Shown: positions 1-10,050 of the stretch, piece by piece
Numbering within the stretch: position 1 is the stretch's first letter
How the letters are laid out: each line of letters starts with the position of its first letter
Assembly: GCA_001051155.2 (NCBI GenBank)
Contig: JYIP02000001.1
Span: 2,418,001-2,482,000 of the forward strand
DNA length: 64,000 nucleotides
Reading direction: 5' to 3'
Source: Chrysoporthe austroafricana
Taxonomy: Eukaryota > Ascomycota > Sordariomycetes > Diaporthales > Cryphonectriaceae
Position numbers and translations under genes: made by a program
The notes under the pieces: generated by a model
Seen by the model: only the letters and a program-made list of their open reading frames with translations
Databases searched by the model: none
What the model was told of the DNA's origin: nothing

Positions 1-568
1 TTTTACGCCGACTCTGAATACATGAGGAAGCCTTGGAGAGGGCGATGATGGCCGCTCTACAAAGGAGTGACCATCGCGAGTTCAGCGTCTGTATTATAGC
101 ACCTGACGATAGCTTTACTGCTAAGTTGTCAATCTGATCATATATCTTTATTGTTCCCAGCTGTTCGTGCGCTGAAACTACCTTATATCTCCTTCATCTA
201 AGCTCCCTGGTATCTACACCAGCAATACCGCAGACAACATCGCAGCAACAACAAAGCCGACGCCCGCCCGATTTATACCGAGTCTGAACCCCCAAGCTCA
301 ACTGGCCACCATCACCTGTCCCCTTCCTGTGCTGTTCACGCCAACTATGACCAGAAACTCGGCGACCGCTGCCCCAACACCATCATCGCCTGACACCTGG
401 TCGCCTCAGATCGACAGCGTAGCATACCGGCCTGCATACACGGGCGCGCCGAGCATTACATTCGTGGGGTTGCTGGTGTTGAACCAGAAATGGTGTCAGC
501 ATCTCATGCCATCCACCAGGTCTGGGGCAGTAGGCTCGAACAACCTGAGCGTGCATACAGACATCACC
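1..568. other. Intergenic, left edge
   Basis: No gene is supported here. A TATA-like ttatatc near 183 is followed by an A/C-rich stretch with caacaacaaag near 250, which resembles a fungal 5' leader. An ATG at 347 opens a frame that runs into the AMP-binding relic at 569, but residues before that point match nothing I recognise. Confidence 0.4.
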
Positions 569-740
569 AACCATATCAAGGAGCTGATCAAGGCCAAGGG
601 GGTCGGGGTCGCGCCGGCGGAGCTGGAGGACCTGCTGCTCGACTACCAGAGGGTCGATGACGGCGCCGTCCTCGGCAGGCCGGACAAGTGAGCGAGCGAG
701 AGGCTCAAGGCCTACGTCGTGCTCAAGGCGGGCGGCGGGG
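569..740 (+). pseudogene. Relic of an AMP-binding acyl-CoA synthetase, C-terminal piece
   Basis: A stretch of about 55 codons reads like the C-terminal AMP-binding domain of 4-coumarate-CoA-ligase-like enzymes. In order it gives HIKELIKAKG, then VAPAELEDLLL, then AVLGRPDK, a TGA stop at 689-691, and in the same frame KAYVVLKAG. These are the hinge/A8 motif (KELIK.KG), the VAPAELE helix and the KAYVVLK strand of the family. The stop falls where an intact enzyme has an ordinary residue (GVPD..a.E). The upstream adenylation core and the last catalytic lysine segment are absent. The TGA overlaps a possible GTGAGC splice donor, but no acceptor at a realistic distance restores the frame. An ATG at 347 gives a 114-codon open frame, so a spurious short gene could be called here. 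Family assignment is from remembered consensus. Confidence 0.72.
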
Positions 741-1103
741 CGGGGCGGGCCCCACATCGACAGCCTAGGTGAGGAGCCCGAAGTGTGGTAGCCATAGTGC
801 TAAGTCGCCCACAGTGGAGTTGTGATACCACTATCCCTTTGGGATAGCCCATGCTCTCCAGTTCCCCAATCTCGTTTTTTCGTACACAAGTCGACAAAGT
901 AGCTGACAGTGACAGTAAAGGCTCACATGTTGCGCGCAATTATGGCTCCGGGGACAACATTGGTAGTATTCATACGCAATTTTGTTAAAGATCGAGATTT
1001 ATTTGACTAGCATTATGGTTATGGACGAGTGACTCGCTAGATCTAGCGCCTAGATAGAGATTACCTACCTAGATACCTTGTCTATGAACGTATTTTGGAG
1101 CCT
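741..1103. other. Intergenic
   Basis: I see no gene. The last 100 bases carry repeated ctag-type words (ctagatctagcgcctagatag) and probably form the 3' flank of the minus-strand membrane protein gene. Confidence 0.4.
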
Positions 1104-2055
1104 TCAATGCAGTTCCGGCACTGGAGCCGACAATTCTTCCACCCGCGGAAAGCGAACCTGGCCGGGAGCATGAAGCTCAGACATATTCTCCGAGTATAGT
1201 TCTGGCGGTTGAGCCCACAGCTCCTGAACGTGCGGGAACTGCACCTGGCCGGGGGTATGAAGCTCAATTTTAGCCGAAGAGGAGGCTCCCGAAGGTACGG
1301 AAGAAGCGCCTGCATAGTAGTTATCGTTTCCCCTCGGTGGCTGCACCGCCATGGCGTCTCTACGCAACCGCCTCCTGCGCCATAACCAAAACGCAGCCAG
1401 GGCACCCAGGACCAGGGCGAGGCCAGTGCCGAGCCCGATCCCGAGCGACATGCCGATCTGGCCACTGCTGTTGCTGCTGTCTTTGCTTGTGCTGGTCGGG
1501 GTACCTGATGCCGGTGCCAGTGCAGATGCCGGTGCTGATGTCGAAGTGGTCGTCATGCCCGAGGTAGAAGTCGAACTCGAAGTCGCACTCGAAGTCGCAC
1601 TCGAAGTCACGGAGGCAATGTCAGCCGGGATCGAGGTGACGATGCTGACAGCCTCGAGCGTGAACACGGCCGTAGAGTTGCTGCAGTCGCAGTCGGTATA
1701 GCCCCAACAGCAGAAGGTTCCCTCCCCGCAGACCTTGACGCCCGTACCGACTGGTCGCGAGCGTTAATTAGACAGACGAGCGGCGCGAAGCTGGGGACGG
1801 AGGAGACGCACGGCCGACACACTGTGCAAGACAAGTCGAAGGACGGACGGTCGCATTGGACACCCAGCCAGCCACGGTGCAACCGTCTATAAAGTACGGC
1901 GTCAGTGAATCATCCGCAGAGCTGGCAACGCAGAGGCCGTTGCTGGCGCAGGAGTCCCCGGGCGAGCAGCATTGCGCGAGGTCGGTCGAGCCGTCCGGTG
2001 AGCAGGGGTAGTAGCCTGTGACCTGGTTATCTCGTCTGTCGTAGCATGCCGTCAT
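1104..2055 (-). CDS. Cys-rich single-pass plasma-membrane protein
   Basis: Two exons on the minus strand, 2055-1812 and 1750-1104, encode 296 residues; the 61-nt intron has a GTGCGT donor, a CTAAT branch site and a CAG acceptor, and the junction keeps the frame. The layout matches a family widespread in filamentous fungi. A Cys-rich extracellular head of about 100 residues contains a YYPC start, a QCCSPGDSC..NGLC core and a second GEGTFCC segment after the intron. A Ser/Thr/Ala-rich stalk follows, then one membrane helix at about residues 182-205 ending in RRRR, then a cytoplasmic tail. There is no cleavable signal peptide, as usual in this family. The tail contains a duplicated motif (ELHTPGQVQFP and ELHAPGQVRFP). 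The function of the family is unknown; a sensor or cell-wall-linked role is only a guess. The exact donor could be 5 nt upstream. Confidence 0.85.
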
Positions 2056-2129
2056 GATGGTTCTGGTAGAAGGCTATGTCACATAGGAGCAAGAGGGCAC
2101 AGGATTGGGAGGGCAGTTGAAATTCGCTT

Positions 2130-2187
2130 TTCTTCTTCTTCTTTTTTTCCCTTTTTTTTCTCGAAAAAAAAAAATAAAAAAAGGAAG
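2130..2187. repeat. Poly-T/poly-A near-palindrome
   Basis: Runs of T (ttcttcttctttttttccc, then eight T) face runs of A (eleven A, then seven A) across a ctcg centre, so the strand can fold on itself. It lies 75-130 bp upstream of the ATG of the minus-strand gene at 2055, a position typical of a nucleosome-depleting dA:dT tract. Confidence 0.6.
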
Positions 2188-2837
2188 AGGAGGACTCCGT
2201 GTTGACAGGGCGGTGAAAGTGGCTGTGCCGCATTCCCGCCTTGCCGCCTTCGCGAGGGCTGTCGAATGAGGCATGATTTGCTGTGGGAAGTCAGCCGCAT
2301 CGCTTCTCTGGGAACTGCAATTTTAGCCCGGCGTCATACCTTATGTTGGGGGCTCGGATGAGCGTTTTGATACGTGGACTGAAATCGGGATTGATGCAGG
2401 TCGGGTTGTACGCACTGAACAGTGCTATACATAGTATGCTGTGAGAGGATAGCCTTGTCATCCGATGCATGCAGTCACGGGTTGACTAAGCACTGACCGA
2501 TTTCTGTTGGGGGCGGATTCCCCAGCCTCGTCTATTTCTTGAGCCGTGCTGTGACTAACACTTTTGTCTGTCTAATTAGGCCCCGAAGCGTTAGTATACT
2601 CACCCTTGCAATCCAGCAGCGTGGTGTGATGGCCAATGCGCCATCAGGTCTGGATTTAGAGTACGTCCGAACGTACTTTACTTGACAGTTATCAACGCCG
2701 ATCAGCCTCTTCTTTTTGTTTGCCACCCGCCTGTTCACTGAAAATCTCTGTGACCAGCTCTGGCCGTTTCAGCAGCCAGGTGACACCGGACAGTGACAGA
2801 CAGTGACAGAGGAGGCAGAGCGGGGCTGCTGCATAAA

Positions 2838-2850
2838 CCCTAACCCTGCC
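2838..2850 (+). promoter_or_regulatory. Telomere-like AACCCTAACCCTG motif
   Basis: An interstitial AACCCTAACCCT (nearly two TTAGGG units) sits about 700 bp upstream of the gene starting at 3552. In several ascomycetes such words are Tbf1-type factor sites; binding here is inferred only from the match. Confidence 0.35.
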
Positions 2851-3551
2851 GCGCGGACCTTATGACCACGTCGCGACCCCATTAATCTCTCCGCGCTCTT
2901 CCGCTTCCTCCTACTGCCACACGCATCGTCGTAACGCCCATCCTGCGTCAACACTCGCGCCTCGTCATCTGCTCGCCTCTATCCAACTCGATGACTTCAC
3001 GACGAACATAGCAACAGGGTCAGTTCTTTAGTACTCGCTCCTCGCGGGGGACTGTGCGCAAAAACTTCAACGATAGAGCTGCCTGGCACATCGCAGTGCT
3101 CCCCGGTGGTGCTTGTCGTCCGCCGCCCAACTACCAAGCTACAGGATGACCAGCTCAGGCCCGCCTCTCAGGCACTGCGAAAGCCTTGAAAGGCTTCTCA
3201 ATGTCTATGGCGGCCTGAGGGAAGCCACCTGGGTATGGGAGGGGACCCCCCTGAGGTCGAACCACTCCCTCAGGACCGGGTAGCCCGTGGGCGGAAACTT
3301 GCACTTCGGGCATCGTTGTTGTGGTTTGCGGGTTCTGCACCCCGATGTTACCTGAACGGAACAGAGTCAAGGCTGCTCTTCGTCCTCAAAAAAAAGCCTG
3401 GGAGGGTGGGATCTCTGTCAATTCGCAGAGGGCTACACTTTCAGATGTGTTTGATGTGATGGATGTGGCTGTTTTCTCGTTCGGTTGGTACACCCTCAAC
3501 CACAAGCCAGATACTAATACGAAACTCTGACAGGATCTCCTGCCTGGCGTG

Positions 3552-4757
3552 ATGACCGAAACGCCGCCCACCGCCGCTGCAGCCACTGGCAGAGTAGCAT
3601 CCACACACGCTGTTGTGGAGTGGGTTGGTGCCGATGGTCAGAAGCAATACCTACTCCAGCGTGACCAAGACCACTCGCGCCAGATCACTTTCGATGTCCA
3701 CTTCGACGCCTCCACAAGCACTGGTCTGTTGAAATTAAGAGCACCACTCGTACTCAAGGCTCTCCCGAAAAACAAGACGCCTCTATTCCTTTACATCCCT
3801 GCCGACCGGATCACGTCCTTGGTTCATGACGTGCCTGGCGTGGTGCCAGATGCTGTAACTGCAAAGGTAGGCGCCGCGCCGCGCCGTCTTCAGCTGTGCC
3901 TGGCCCGGCCTGTTGACATGGTCGTTCCTCGAGTCTCGTTGGCGCCTCAGAACAAAGTCTATGGTGACACGATTGACTCGTTGAAGCTTCTCGCACAGGA
4001 GACCCGCTTCAGTGTCTATTTGAAGCAAAACTCGGTGTCGGAGGCTACACTTGAAACCCTCTCTGCTGCTGTTGCGACTCGGGTATTCAAGCCCGTTGAA
4101 CGCACTACTGACTTGCGAGGACTGTACGGAGGCCAAGGCGGCAAGATCCTTGAGGGAGTTGAGCTCTGTCTATCTCTTGGAGCGGCATCCCTTCCGTCAT
4201 ATGACGAACTTGCACCCACGCTGCCGCCGCCTCCATTGAAATTAGGTAAGGCACTTGAGACTTTTTGCCTAACTTGTTACTAATAGACCCCGTTGCTAGC
4301 CGGACAAACTGGACAGACCAGAAAGAGGCGACGAGGTAGTGCCTCCAGCGCCGATGATAGGTCTGAATCCGTCGCTATTGACGCTTGTAAGAAGATGGTA
4401 GAGGATATGATGTCGCGGTCCCGCCAAGAGGATCGAGCGTACTTAGACAGCCGATTGCAAGAACTGAAGATGTCCTTCAGTGAGGATCTGCAGCAGCTGA
4501 AGACAGAAATACTGGAGCACGTTGACAAGCGGCTGTGTGATGTCGAGGACAGGATTCCTACAGAGAACGACATTGACCATCAGATATCTCAGCACGTGGC
4601 GAGCTTTGACGATCTAGTCGACGTCAAGATAGAAGACCGCGTAACAGGTATTCGGATGGAGCTCGAAGACTTTGTCGAGGAAGAAATAGCAGGCGCCGAG
4701 GAGAGAGTCCTGCAGCGGGTGCGGGAGGCCAACTGGACAATTAGTCTAGAAGAATAG
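3552..4757 (+). CDS. Fungal-specific protein with C-terminal coiled coil
   Basis: Exons 3552-4245 and 4300-4757 give 383 residues. The 54-nt intron (GTAAGG, branch ACTAAT, acceptor GCTAG) joins in frame (phase 1). The ATG at 3552 directly follows an in-frame GTG that I do not take as start. The N-terminal 225 residues look globular, with beta-rich segments such as LFLYIPADRITSL and a Pro-rich tail LPSYDELAPTLPPPP. A basic KRRRG patch, possibly a nuclear signal, lies just after the intron. The last 120 residues are charged, heptad-like helix. I recognise this architecture (YIPADRI, LPSYDELAP, then KRRR) from uncharacterised proteins of Sordariomycetes and know no function for them. The open frame, consistent splice sites and composition make it a real gene. 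Confidence 0.85.
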
Positions 4758-6780
4758 ACCACGTGCAGAGGCCACCGCCTGGGGGCCATCCATCCTGCGC
4801 ATCCTCCAAGAGCCTCGTACCATCAACTCTCGAAAGTGCGCCGACCAATCCGGCTTGTCATATCCCCTTCGACGGCGTTCGCAGGGAAGCGAATGCCAGA
4901 GCCAAAAGCACGAGGCGGGCTGCACGGCAGCACAGCACCATAAGGGGGCAAATGATCATCTTGGCCCAATTATCTGAGAATGACCCTCTCTCTCTCTCAC
5001 ATCCTCGACCACAGCCCATAACACCAAGAAGCCAGGGGGCAAGAGCTAGGCAAGCGGACCGCCAGCGCCAGCCCCTAGCCAGCGAAGGGCATGGATGGTT
5101 CCACGGTGCGAGGTGAAAACCTACGAACCCTGCAAAAATTAGCCCTATATGCGCGGGGTCGGAGGGTGAAACTGTGTGGGCGCCCCTCTGCACCTGTGAT
5201 TGAAGGACCTGCGACTTCTGGCGCAGCTTGAACGGTCCGGTTAATGTGCGCTGGAGGACAATCACGCATTGATTTCGATCGATGTCGTGGATCGGACTCT
5301 GGCATGCCAGTGGTGGAGCCTCCGGAGGTCGAGCTGGGATCGCCCCTGTCCCCCACAATCCGAACCCCAGACTGCGGCTCCAGTCTTGGCCCATATTTAT
5401 ATTGACGTTGCCTCTTCTTTTGCCTGATCACTTCCCGTCCATCGCGTCGCCCACCGGACAAGAGCAAGCTGGTTCGCAGATCCTGTCTTCAGCCGGCGTG
5501 CCTTATTCTCCCCCAGCCGCTGGTTTATTCACCCGACGCGCGTTCTGTATCTGACGGGAAAATGAGCTGAGGGCAGCTAGCCCTGTCCCTGCCGCATCGA
5601 TAAAGTGCCAATGCCGGATCTTCCGTCTTGTTTTGAGTTTGTTTGGTACTCGATCGCTTCATTAAATTTCCTATTCACGTCTACTAGGATTCGTGCTGTG
5701 AACTGAGAAGCTCGAGTGAGTAGGAGTGTCCTTTAATAGCGTGCTAACCACGTAGGTTCCAATAGAGCCGAGCTGATTGTATCATAGCCTTGGCTGCGAA
5801 CTAGTATTCCACAGTGGTTGCGAGTGCAATACACCTGCTACACATCCAAGCCGCTAGTAAAGGGCCTACATGCAGGATGCCCACCTCAGCGGCCACCGCC
5901 CCTCGATTCACACGGCCGGACACGGTCTAGCTCTACATTGAGATGTGCTTGTGGCGAGGTCTCCTGCAGCCTGGCCCTCGTCTAACCTGTGGCCCGTCCC
6001 GAAATCCCAAGGCGAGTGCGCGCCAAGGACGAAGCCCGTGGAACCTCGAACAACGGGTGTGGTTCCTGCGTGGAACACGGGAAACGATCGCCAGGCCCGT
6101 CACTCCCTCGGAACCAGATTAGGTCCACGAATGTTCCCCTGCGACGGTGGTGTACGTAACAGAAGCGCCTGCGGCAGTTCACCCATAGCCGTAGATATGG
6201 ATATCGCGGCATCTAACATGAAGACTCTGAGCGATCCCCTGCGTCACCTGGAATAGAGAAGACGATCTACCATTCTATAGTGGAGAACAGTGTTCCGTCT
6301 TGCCCTATTCGGTAGCGGAGAATATCATTCCTGGGAATGTTTCCTCCTCCGGGGCACAATTAGTGTTTAATCTCCTCGAGGCGCCTAGCTTGCGGCACGA
6401 TGCAGGAGATCTGAGGCGAGATGCTCTGAGGTTAAGAGCGACAGTCACGACGCAGTGGCCAAGACCGTCACAGTCTTGCGAGGCAGACGAGATGGCTGCC
6501 ATCCGCGCGGATAACTGCTGCCGCTCTGGAGGTGACCTCTCGTGGGCCATGGTGTATAAAACCCTCTTGCAGTCCCTCTCCCTTCTAGTGGATCATCACG
6601 GCTCATCCTCCCACCGAACTCACCGGGACTTCTTTGCCTCTCTCATCCCGTCTCTCGAGGGTTTCGACAACCGCTGAGACCACCGATCGTTTGAAACGAC
6701 ATTCACTCTTTGTGTGCCAACATCGACACACCTTTCTCGGGCAGCCATTCGTCCAATAAACTGCCATCGCCACATCCAAA
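4758..6780. other. Intergenic, 2 kb
   Basis: Several open frames occur on both strands between 4858 and 6677, but none shows a family motif, a good start context and codon bias together. The right end holds the promoter of the secreted repeat protein. Confidence 0.4.
6555..6561 (+). promoter_or_regulatory. TATA box of the secreted repeat protein
   Basis: TATAAAA lies 220 bp upstream of the ATG at 6781 and is followed by a pyrimidine-rich stretch (ccctctcccttct), the usual arrangement for a highly expressed fungal gene with a leader of roughly 190 nt. Confidence 0.5.
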
Positions 6781-7215
6781 ATGAAGTTCTCCCTCTTCGC
6801 GGTCCTCTTCACGGCCACCGCCCTCGCGGCTCCTCAGAAAGCCGGCCACAAGAAGAAGGACGCCATCATCCCGACACCATCCGGAAACCCATTGCCTTTC
6901 CCCAGCGGGCCCTTCCCGAGCGGACCTTTCCCTAGCGGACCTTTCCCTAGCGGACCGTTCCCCAGTGGGCCGTTCCCAAGTGGACCGTTCCCCAGCGGAC
7001 CATTTCCCAGCGGGCCTTTCCCCAGCGGCCTGGGTCCTTTCCGACGTGCCAATGGGGACTTCAACGAGGGCGAGGCGAAGGGTCCTTATCCCACGGGCAA
7101 GCCCACCGGTGTGCCACCTCCACACCCTACGGGCAGCGGCGCCCCCTTCCCATTTCCCACTGGCAAGTCGACGCGGCCTTCGAAGCCCAAGCCTGCGGGA
7201 CGGCCGCCGCAATAA
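6781..7215 (+). CDS. Secreted PSGPF pentapeptide-repeat protein
   Basis: A single exon of 144 residues. Residues 1-17 are a signal peptide (MKFSLFAVLFTATALAA, with cleavage likely before PQK). After a Lys-rich linker comes a run of eight exact PSGPF units at residues 41-80 and one degenerate unit (PSGLGPF). A dibasic RR at 88-89 could be a Kex2 site. The tail is Pro/Gly/Thr/Lys-rich with PTGKPTG and PTGKSTR. There are no cysteines, so it is not a hydrophobin or CFEM protein, and no GPI signal. The repeat has no KR spacers, unlike dikaritin-type RiPP precursors. It is probably a structural or surface protein of elastin-like composition; the function is unknown. Context: CAAAATGAAG start, TATA box 220 bp upstream. 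Confidence 0.85.
   Translation: MKFSLFAVLFTATALAAPQKAGHKKKDAIIPTPSGNPLPFPSGPFPSGPFPSGPFPSGPFPSGPFPSGPFPSGPFPSGPFPSGLGPFRRANGDFNEGEAKGPYPTGKPTGVPPPHPTGSGAPFPFPTGKSTRPSKPKPAGRPPQ
6901..7020 (+). repeat. 15-bp coding tandem repeat (8 units)
   Basis: Eight 15-nt units encode PSGPF. Units differ at third positions (agcgggccc, agcggacct, agtgggccg), so the amino-acid repeat is kept while the DNA diverges, which suggests selection on the protein rather than recent slippage. Confidence 0.85.
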
Positions 7216-7561
7216 CGTCGACCCGCGCCTTTCGTACCCGAGCAGCGCCTGGTGGAAGTTCTGTGGTGCTTTCCTATAGGGAATACCTGGAGAAAATAAT
7301 CGCCGGCTGAAGGCGTACTTCTCTTCTCATACATACATAGGTAGTTGATACCATTGGCTGCTTGCACTGAGCCGTTTCTAGAACGCATGTCCTCTCGCTG
7401 TTCCGTCGTGACCGCTCGATGCCCATCCTGACCGCAGTAGACCCCCGACAAGTGCTCTAGATGCCGACGCAGGTACAGGACATTCGGTTGAGATTGAGTG
7501 ATCATGATCTATTCCTTTTTGTTGATAGATTCTCTATGTTCGAACCGTTCCAATCTATGCT
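7216..7561. other. Convergent intergenic
   Basis: The 346 bp separate the stop of the repeat protein and the stop of the minus-strand DnaJ gene. They must hold both 3' ends; I see no other feature. Confidence 0.5.
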
Positions 7562-8944
7562 CTATAACTCCTCGTGAGAATGCCCACCCTCTTCCTGTAG
7601 CTCCACCTTGTCCGGCCTCCCACTGTCAGCATGCAGGTCGACACCGATCTTCTTCCTCCACTTCTCCCAGACCGACCAGAACTCCTTCTCCATCCCGCTC
7701 TCCATCTGGTCTGGCAGTATGACCACGTATTCCACGTACAGGTTGCCAAACTCCGTCTTGTGGTAGACGCTGTCGCCGTCCTCGTGCCACTTGGGCATGC
7801 CCTCGCCCTGTACCCTCTCGACGTGGCCAGGCTGGATGACCTCGCCTCTCTTGCGGCCGAGCTTGACGACGTGCCCGTCCAGGTGTGTGATGTTCCGCTC
7901 CCAGTCGCCCATCCACGCCTCCCGCAGGCTGATCACCTCCTTCCAGAACAGATCGTCGCCCTTGCGCCGGAAGAACACTCCGTCCACCCTGTCGGGGTTG
8001 TCCTGTTCGAGGTCGGGCTCCTTCTCCACCAGCGTGACGACCAGGTCGCCCGCCTCGTAGTCCGGACTCGCGTCCGCCTCGTTCTCGTAGACCAGCCGCG
8101 AGTCCCGCGCCGCGCCGCGCTCGACGGTCAGCGGCACGGTGGTCAGGCGGCGCACGACGCGCTGGCCGCCGCAGACGGGGCACTTGTGCTTGATGACCTT
8201 GCCGCGGCCGCCGCACTGGTCGCACTGGGTCTGGATCTGCTGGAACATGCCGGGGGCGAGCTGGTGCTTGGTGATGCGGACGCCGTGGCCGCCGCAGTGG
8301 CCGCAGGTCTCGACCTCGCCGTCCGCGGACCCGGTGCCGTCGCACTCCTCGCAGATCTGCTGCTTCTCCCACTGGAACTCGGTCGTGTGGCCGTTGTAGA
8401 AGTCGCGCAGCGACACGCCGATCTTGACCTCGACGTTGGGGCCCCGCCGCACGCCGTGCCCGCCGAAGTGCCCGCCGCCGCCGAAGAAGCGGCTGAACAG
8501 GTCGAAGGGGTCGTGGTGCCGGGCGCCGCCGCCCTGCTGGCGCTGCTTCAGGCCCTCGTGGCCGTACTGGTCGTAGATCTTGCGGCTCTCCGGGTCGGAG
8601 AGGGCCTCGTAGGCCTCGGAAACCTCGACGAATTTCTCCTTGGCGGTCTCGTCACCTCTTTTGCGCGGGGGGTGTGGTCAGTCGGCGGGTCCCCAGCAGG
8701 ATGCGAGGAGGGGGGGAGGAACACATACGGATTCTTGTCCGGGTGGAACTTCTTGGAGAGCTGTCGGTATGCAGACTTGATTTGCTTGTCTGAGGCATGT
8801 TTGTCTATTCCCAGGACCTGTCAGGGTGTCAGCGAGTGTCAGCGACACCAAGACTGGTGATCCCACCTTGTAATAGTCTTGGGCGCAAAGGACGACTTGG
8901 ATTAGGACAATCAGGAGCAGCAGGGCTGCCCCTTTAAGAAACAT
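7562..8944 (-). CDS. SCJ1: ER-lumenal DnaJ chaperone (Scj1-like)
   Basis: Exons 8944-8867, 8817-8729 and 8657-7562 encode 420 residues; introns are 49 and 71 nt and all junctions keep the frame. Residues 1-21 form a signal peptide ([21 protein letters not shown]). The J domain follows at once (QDYYKVLGI, HPD at 51-53, then a Gly/Phe-rich stretch). A zinc-binding region at about 158-222 has four CxxCxG units ([32 protein letters not shown]). The C-terminal substrate-binding domain ends in HEEL, an HDEL-type ER retrieval signal. This order defines a type-I J-protein of the ER lumen, co-chaperone of the Hsp70 Kar2/BiP in folding and ER-associated degradation. The start is fixed by the signal peptide. 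Length fits fungal Scj1 orthologues. Confidence 0.95.
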
Positions 8945-10050
8945 TTTGCTGTTCTTCCCTTCCGATGCCAATGTCCTTCAAAACTTCTGGACTAGGAGGA
9001 ATATAGGTAGAGCATCTAGAAAAGAAATTTCTCAAGGAGCGACGAAAGGTGAGGGTGAATCGGCGGGAGTTGTTTGACGGCGAGATAGGAGGACGAGTTG
9101 GAGCTTCGCCGCTAGAAAACACCAGCGTGTTAAAATGCCTGCTTTGTTGCTTGTAAGTCGGCTCGCTGACAGGGATCCTGTCTGATAAGATAAGCTTTAG
9201 CTGCCCACGCTGCCACGGCTGCGTCACATGCAGCCAACGGATAAACATTACGCTCTATCCTTAGTATAAAGTACGTCTGTACACTTATTTCTGGATCTCA
9301 AAGAAGCTAGGCAGATCTTAGCATACTAATGGCCTCATTTGCCTTTCATTCGGAATATTATCTCTCCGCCTCTTGTGTCCGTAAAGAACATATGCTCTCG
9401 CTCTATTATTCCCTGAACTAAATACCTGATACCGTAAGGGCAAAGGTAAATCGAAGCGTTGCCTCCCCCTAAACCAAATGCAACTTTCAGATGCAGCAGG
9501 TCAGCGTCCTCCAGGTCCATGCCTTTAGCCAACATGCATACCTAAAATTTAGACATCTCTATCATCGTGGATAAAGGGTCGAGTATTTAAAAGGCAAATT
9601 TACTTCTGGAAAATGGGGGTTACGATGACCTTCGTTCATGAATATGTGTGACCTCTTTCACCACAAGTAAAGCAGAAGCTGGCAGTACTTTCATAGGAAA
9701 TGTTGTCTTCAAGCTGTTCAGGCCAAGCGACCACCATGGATGATTCCCAAGAAATAAACAGTCTTGGGATGCAAGTTCCAACGAGTTCAACGAGACGAAA
9801 GTTTGGCACCTGTAGTAGCAATTCCAACACTACAAGAGGCGGGGAGGAACAGGTCTCTCGTGGGAGGCTGTCAACTACGACTTGTCTTAGGAGGTTGTTC
9901 CATAGGGCGAGGGACGTAGACTAGGAAGGGTGGTACCACACCAAACTCGGTTAGTCATCTAGCTTAGTCACAGCCATGCCCCCGGACTACCTACGAATAC
10001 ACTACCAGTTATGGCAAACGTCAATTTTGCCAGCCTCACAACAAATCACC
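8945..10050. other. Intergenic with degenerate zinc-knuckle fragment
   Basis: This separates the divergent DnaJ and Prp2 genes. The part from about 9240 to 9960 is AT-richer than its surroundings and carries the remnant listed at 9636-9830. The last 100 bp form the Prp2 leader. Confidence 0.45.
9636..9830 (-). pseudogene. Zinc-knuckle remnant, possibly retroelement gag
   Basis: The minus strand reads LFISWESSMVVAWPEQ, then ISYESTASFCFTCGERGHTYS and a stop. CFTCGERGH has the CxxCGxxxH spacing of a CCHC zinc knuckle, and the preceding tyrosine/glutamate strand resembles the segment before the knuckle in LINE-type ORF1 (gag) proteins. The final cysteine expected four residues after the histidine is replaced by a stop codon. 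No reverse transcriptase is visible nearby, so this is at most a short decayed fragment; a chance match is possible. Confidence 0.4.

Larger units (their letters stand above)
2056..3551. other. Intergenic, 1.5 kb
   Basis: The region contains a T-rich then A-rich near-palindrome at 2130-2187 just upstream of the membrane-protein gene and a telomere-like motif at 2838-2850. I see no coding region with family support. The last part probably is the promoter and leader of the gene starting at 3552. Confidence 0.4.

Noticed and set aside
4858..5394. 178-codon minus-strand frame
   Set aside because: No motif, no plausible promoter or intron, and a competing frame on the same strand of similar length.
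6901..7020. RiPP (dikaritin-type) precursor
   Set aside because: Repeats lack the KR/Kex2 spacers and core-peptide pattern, and no UstY-type gene lies nearby.
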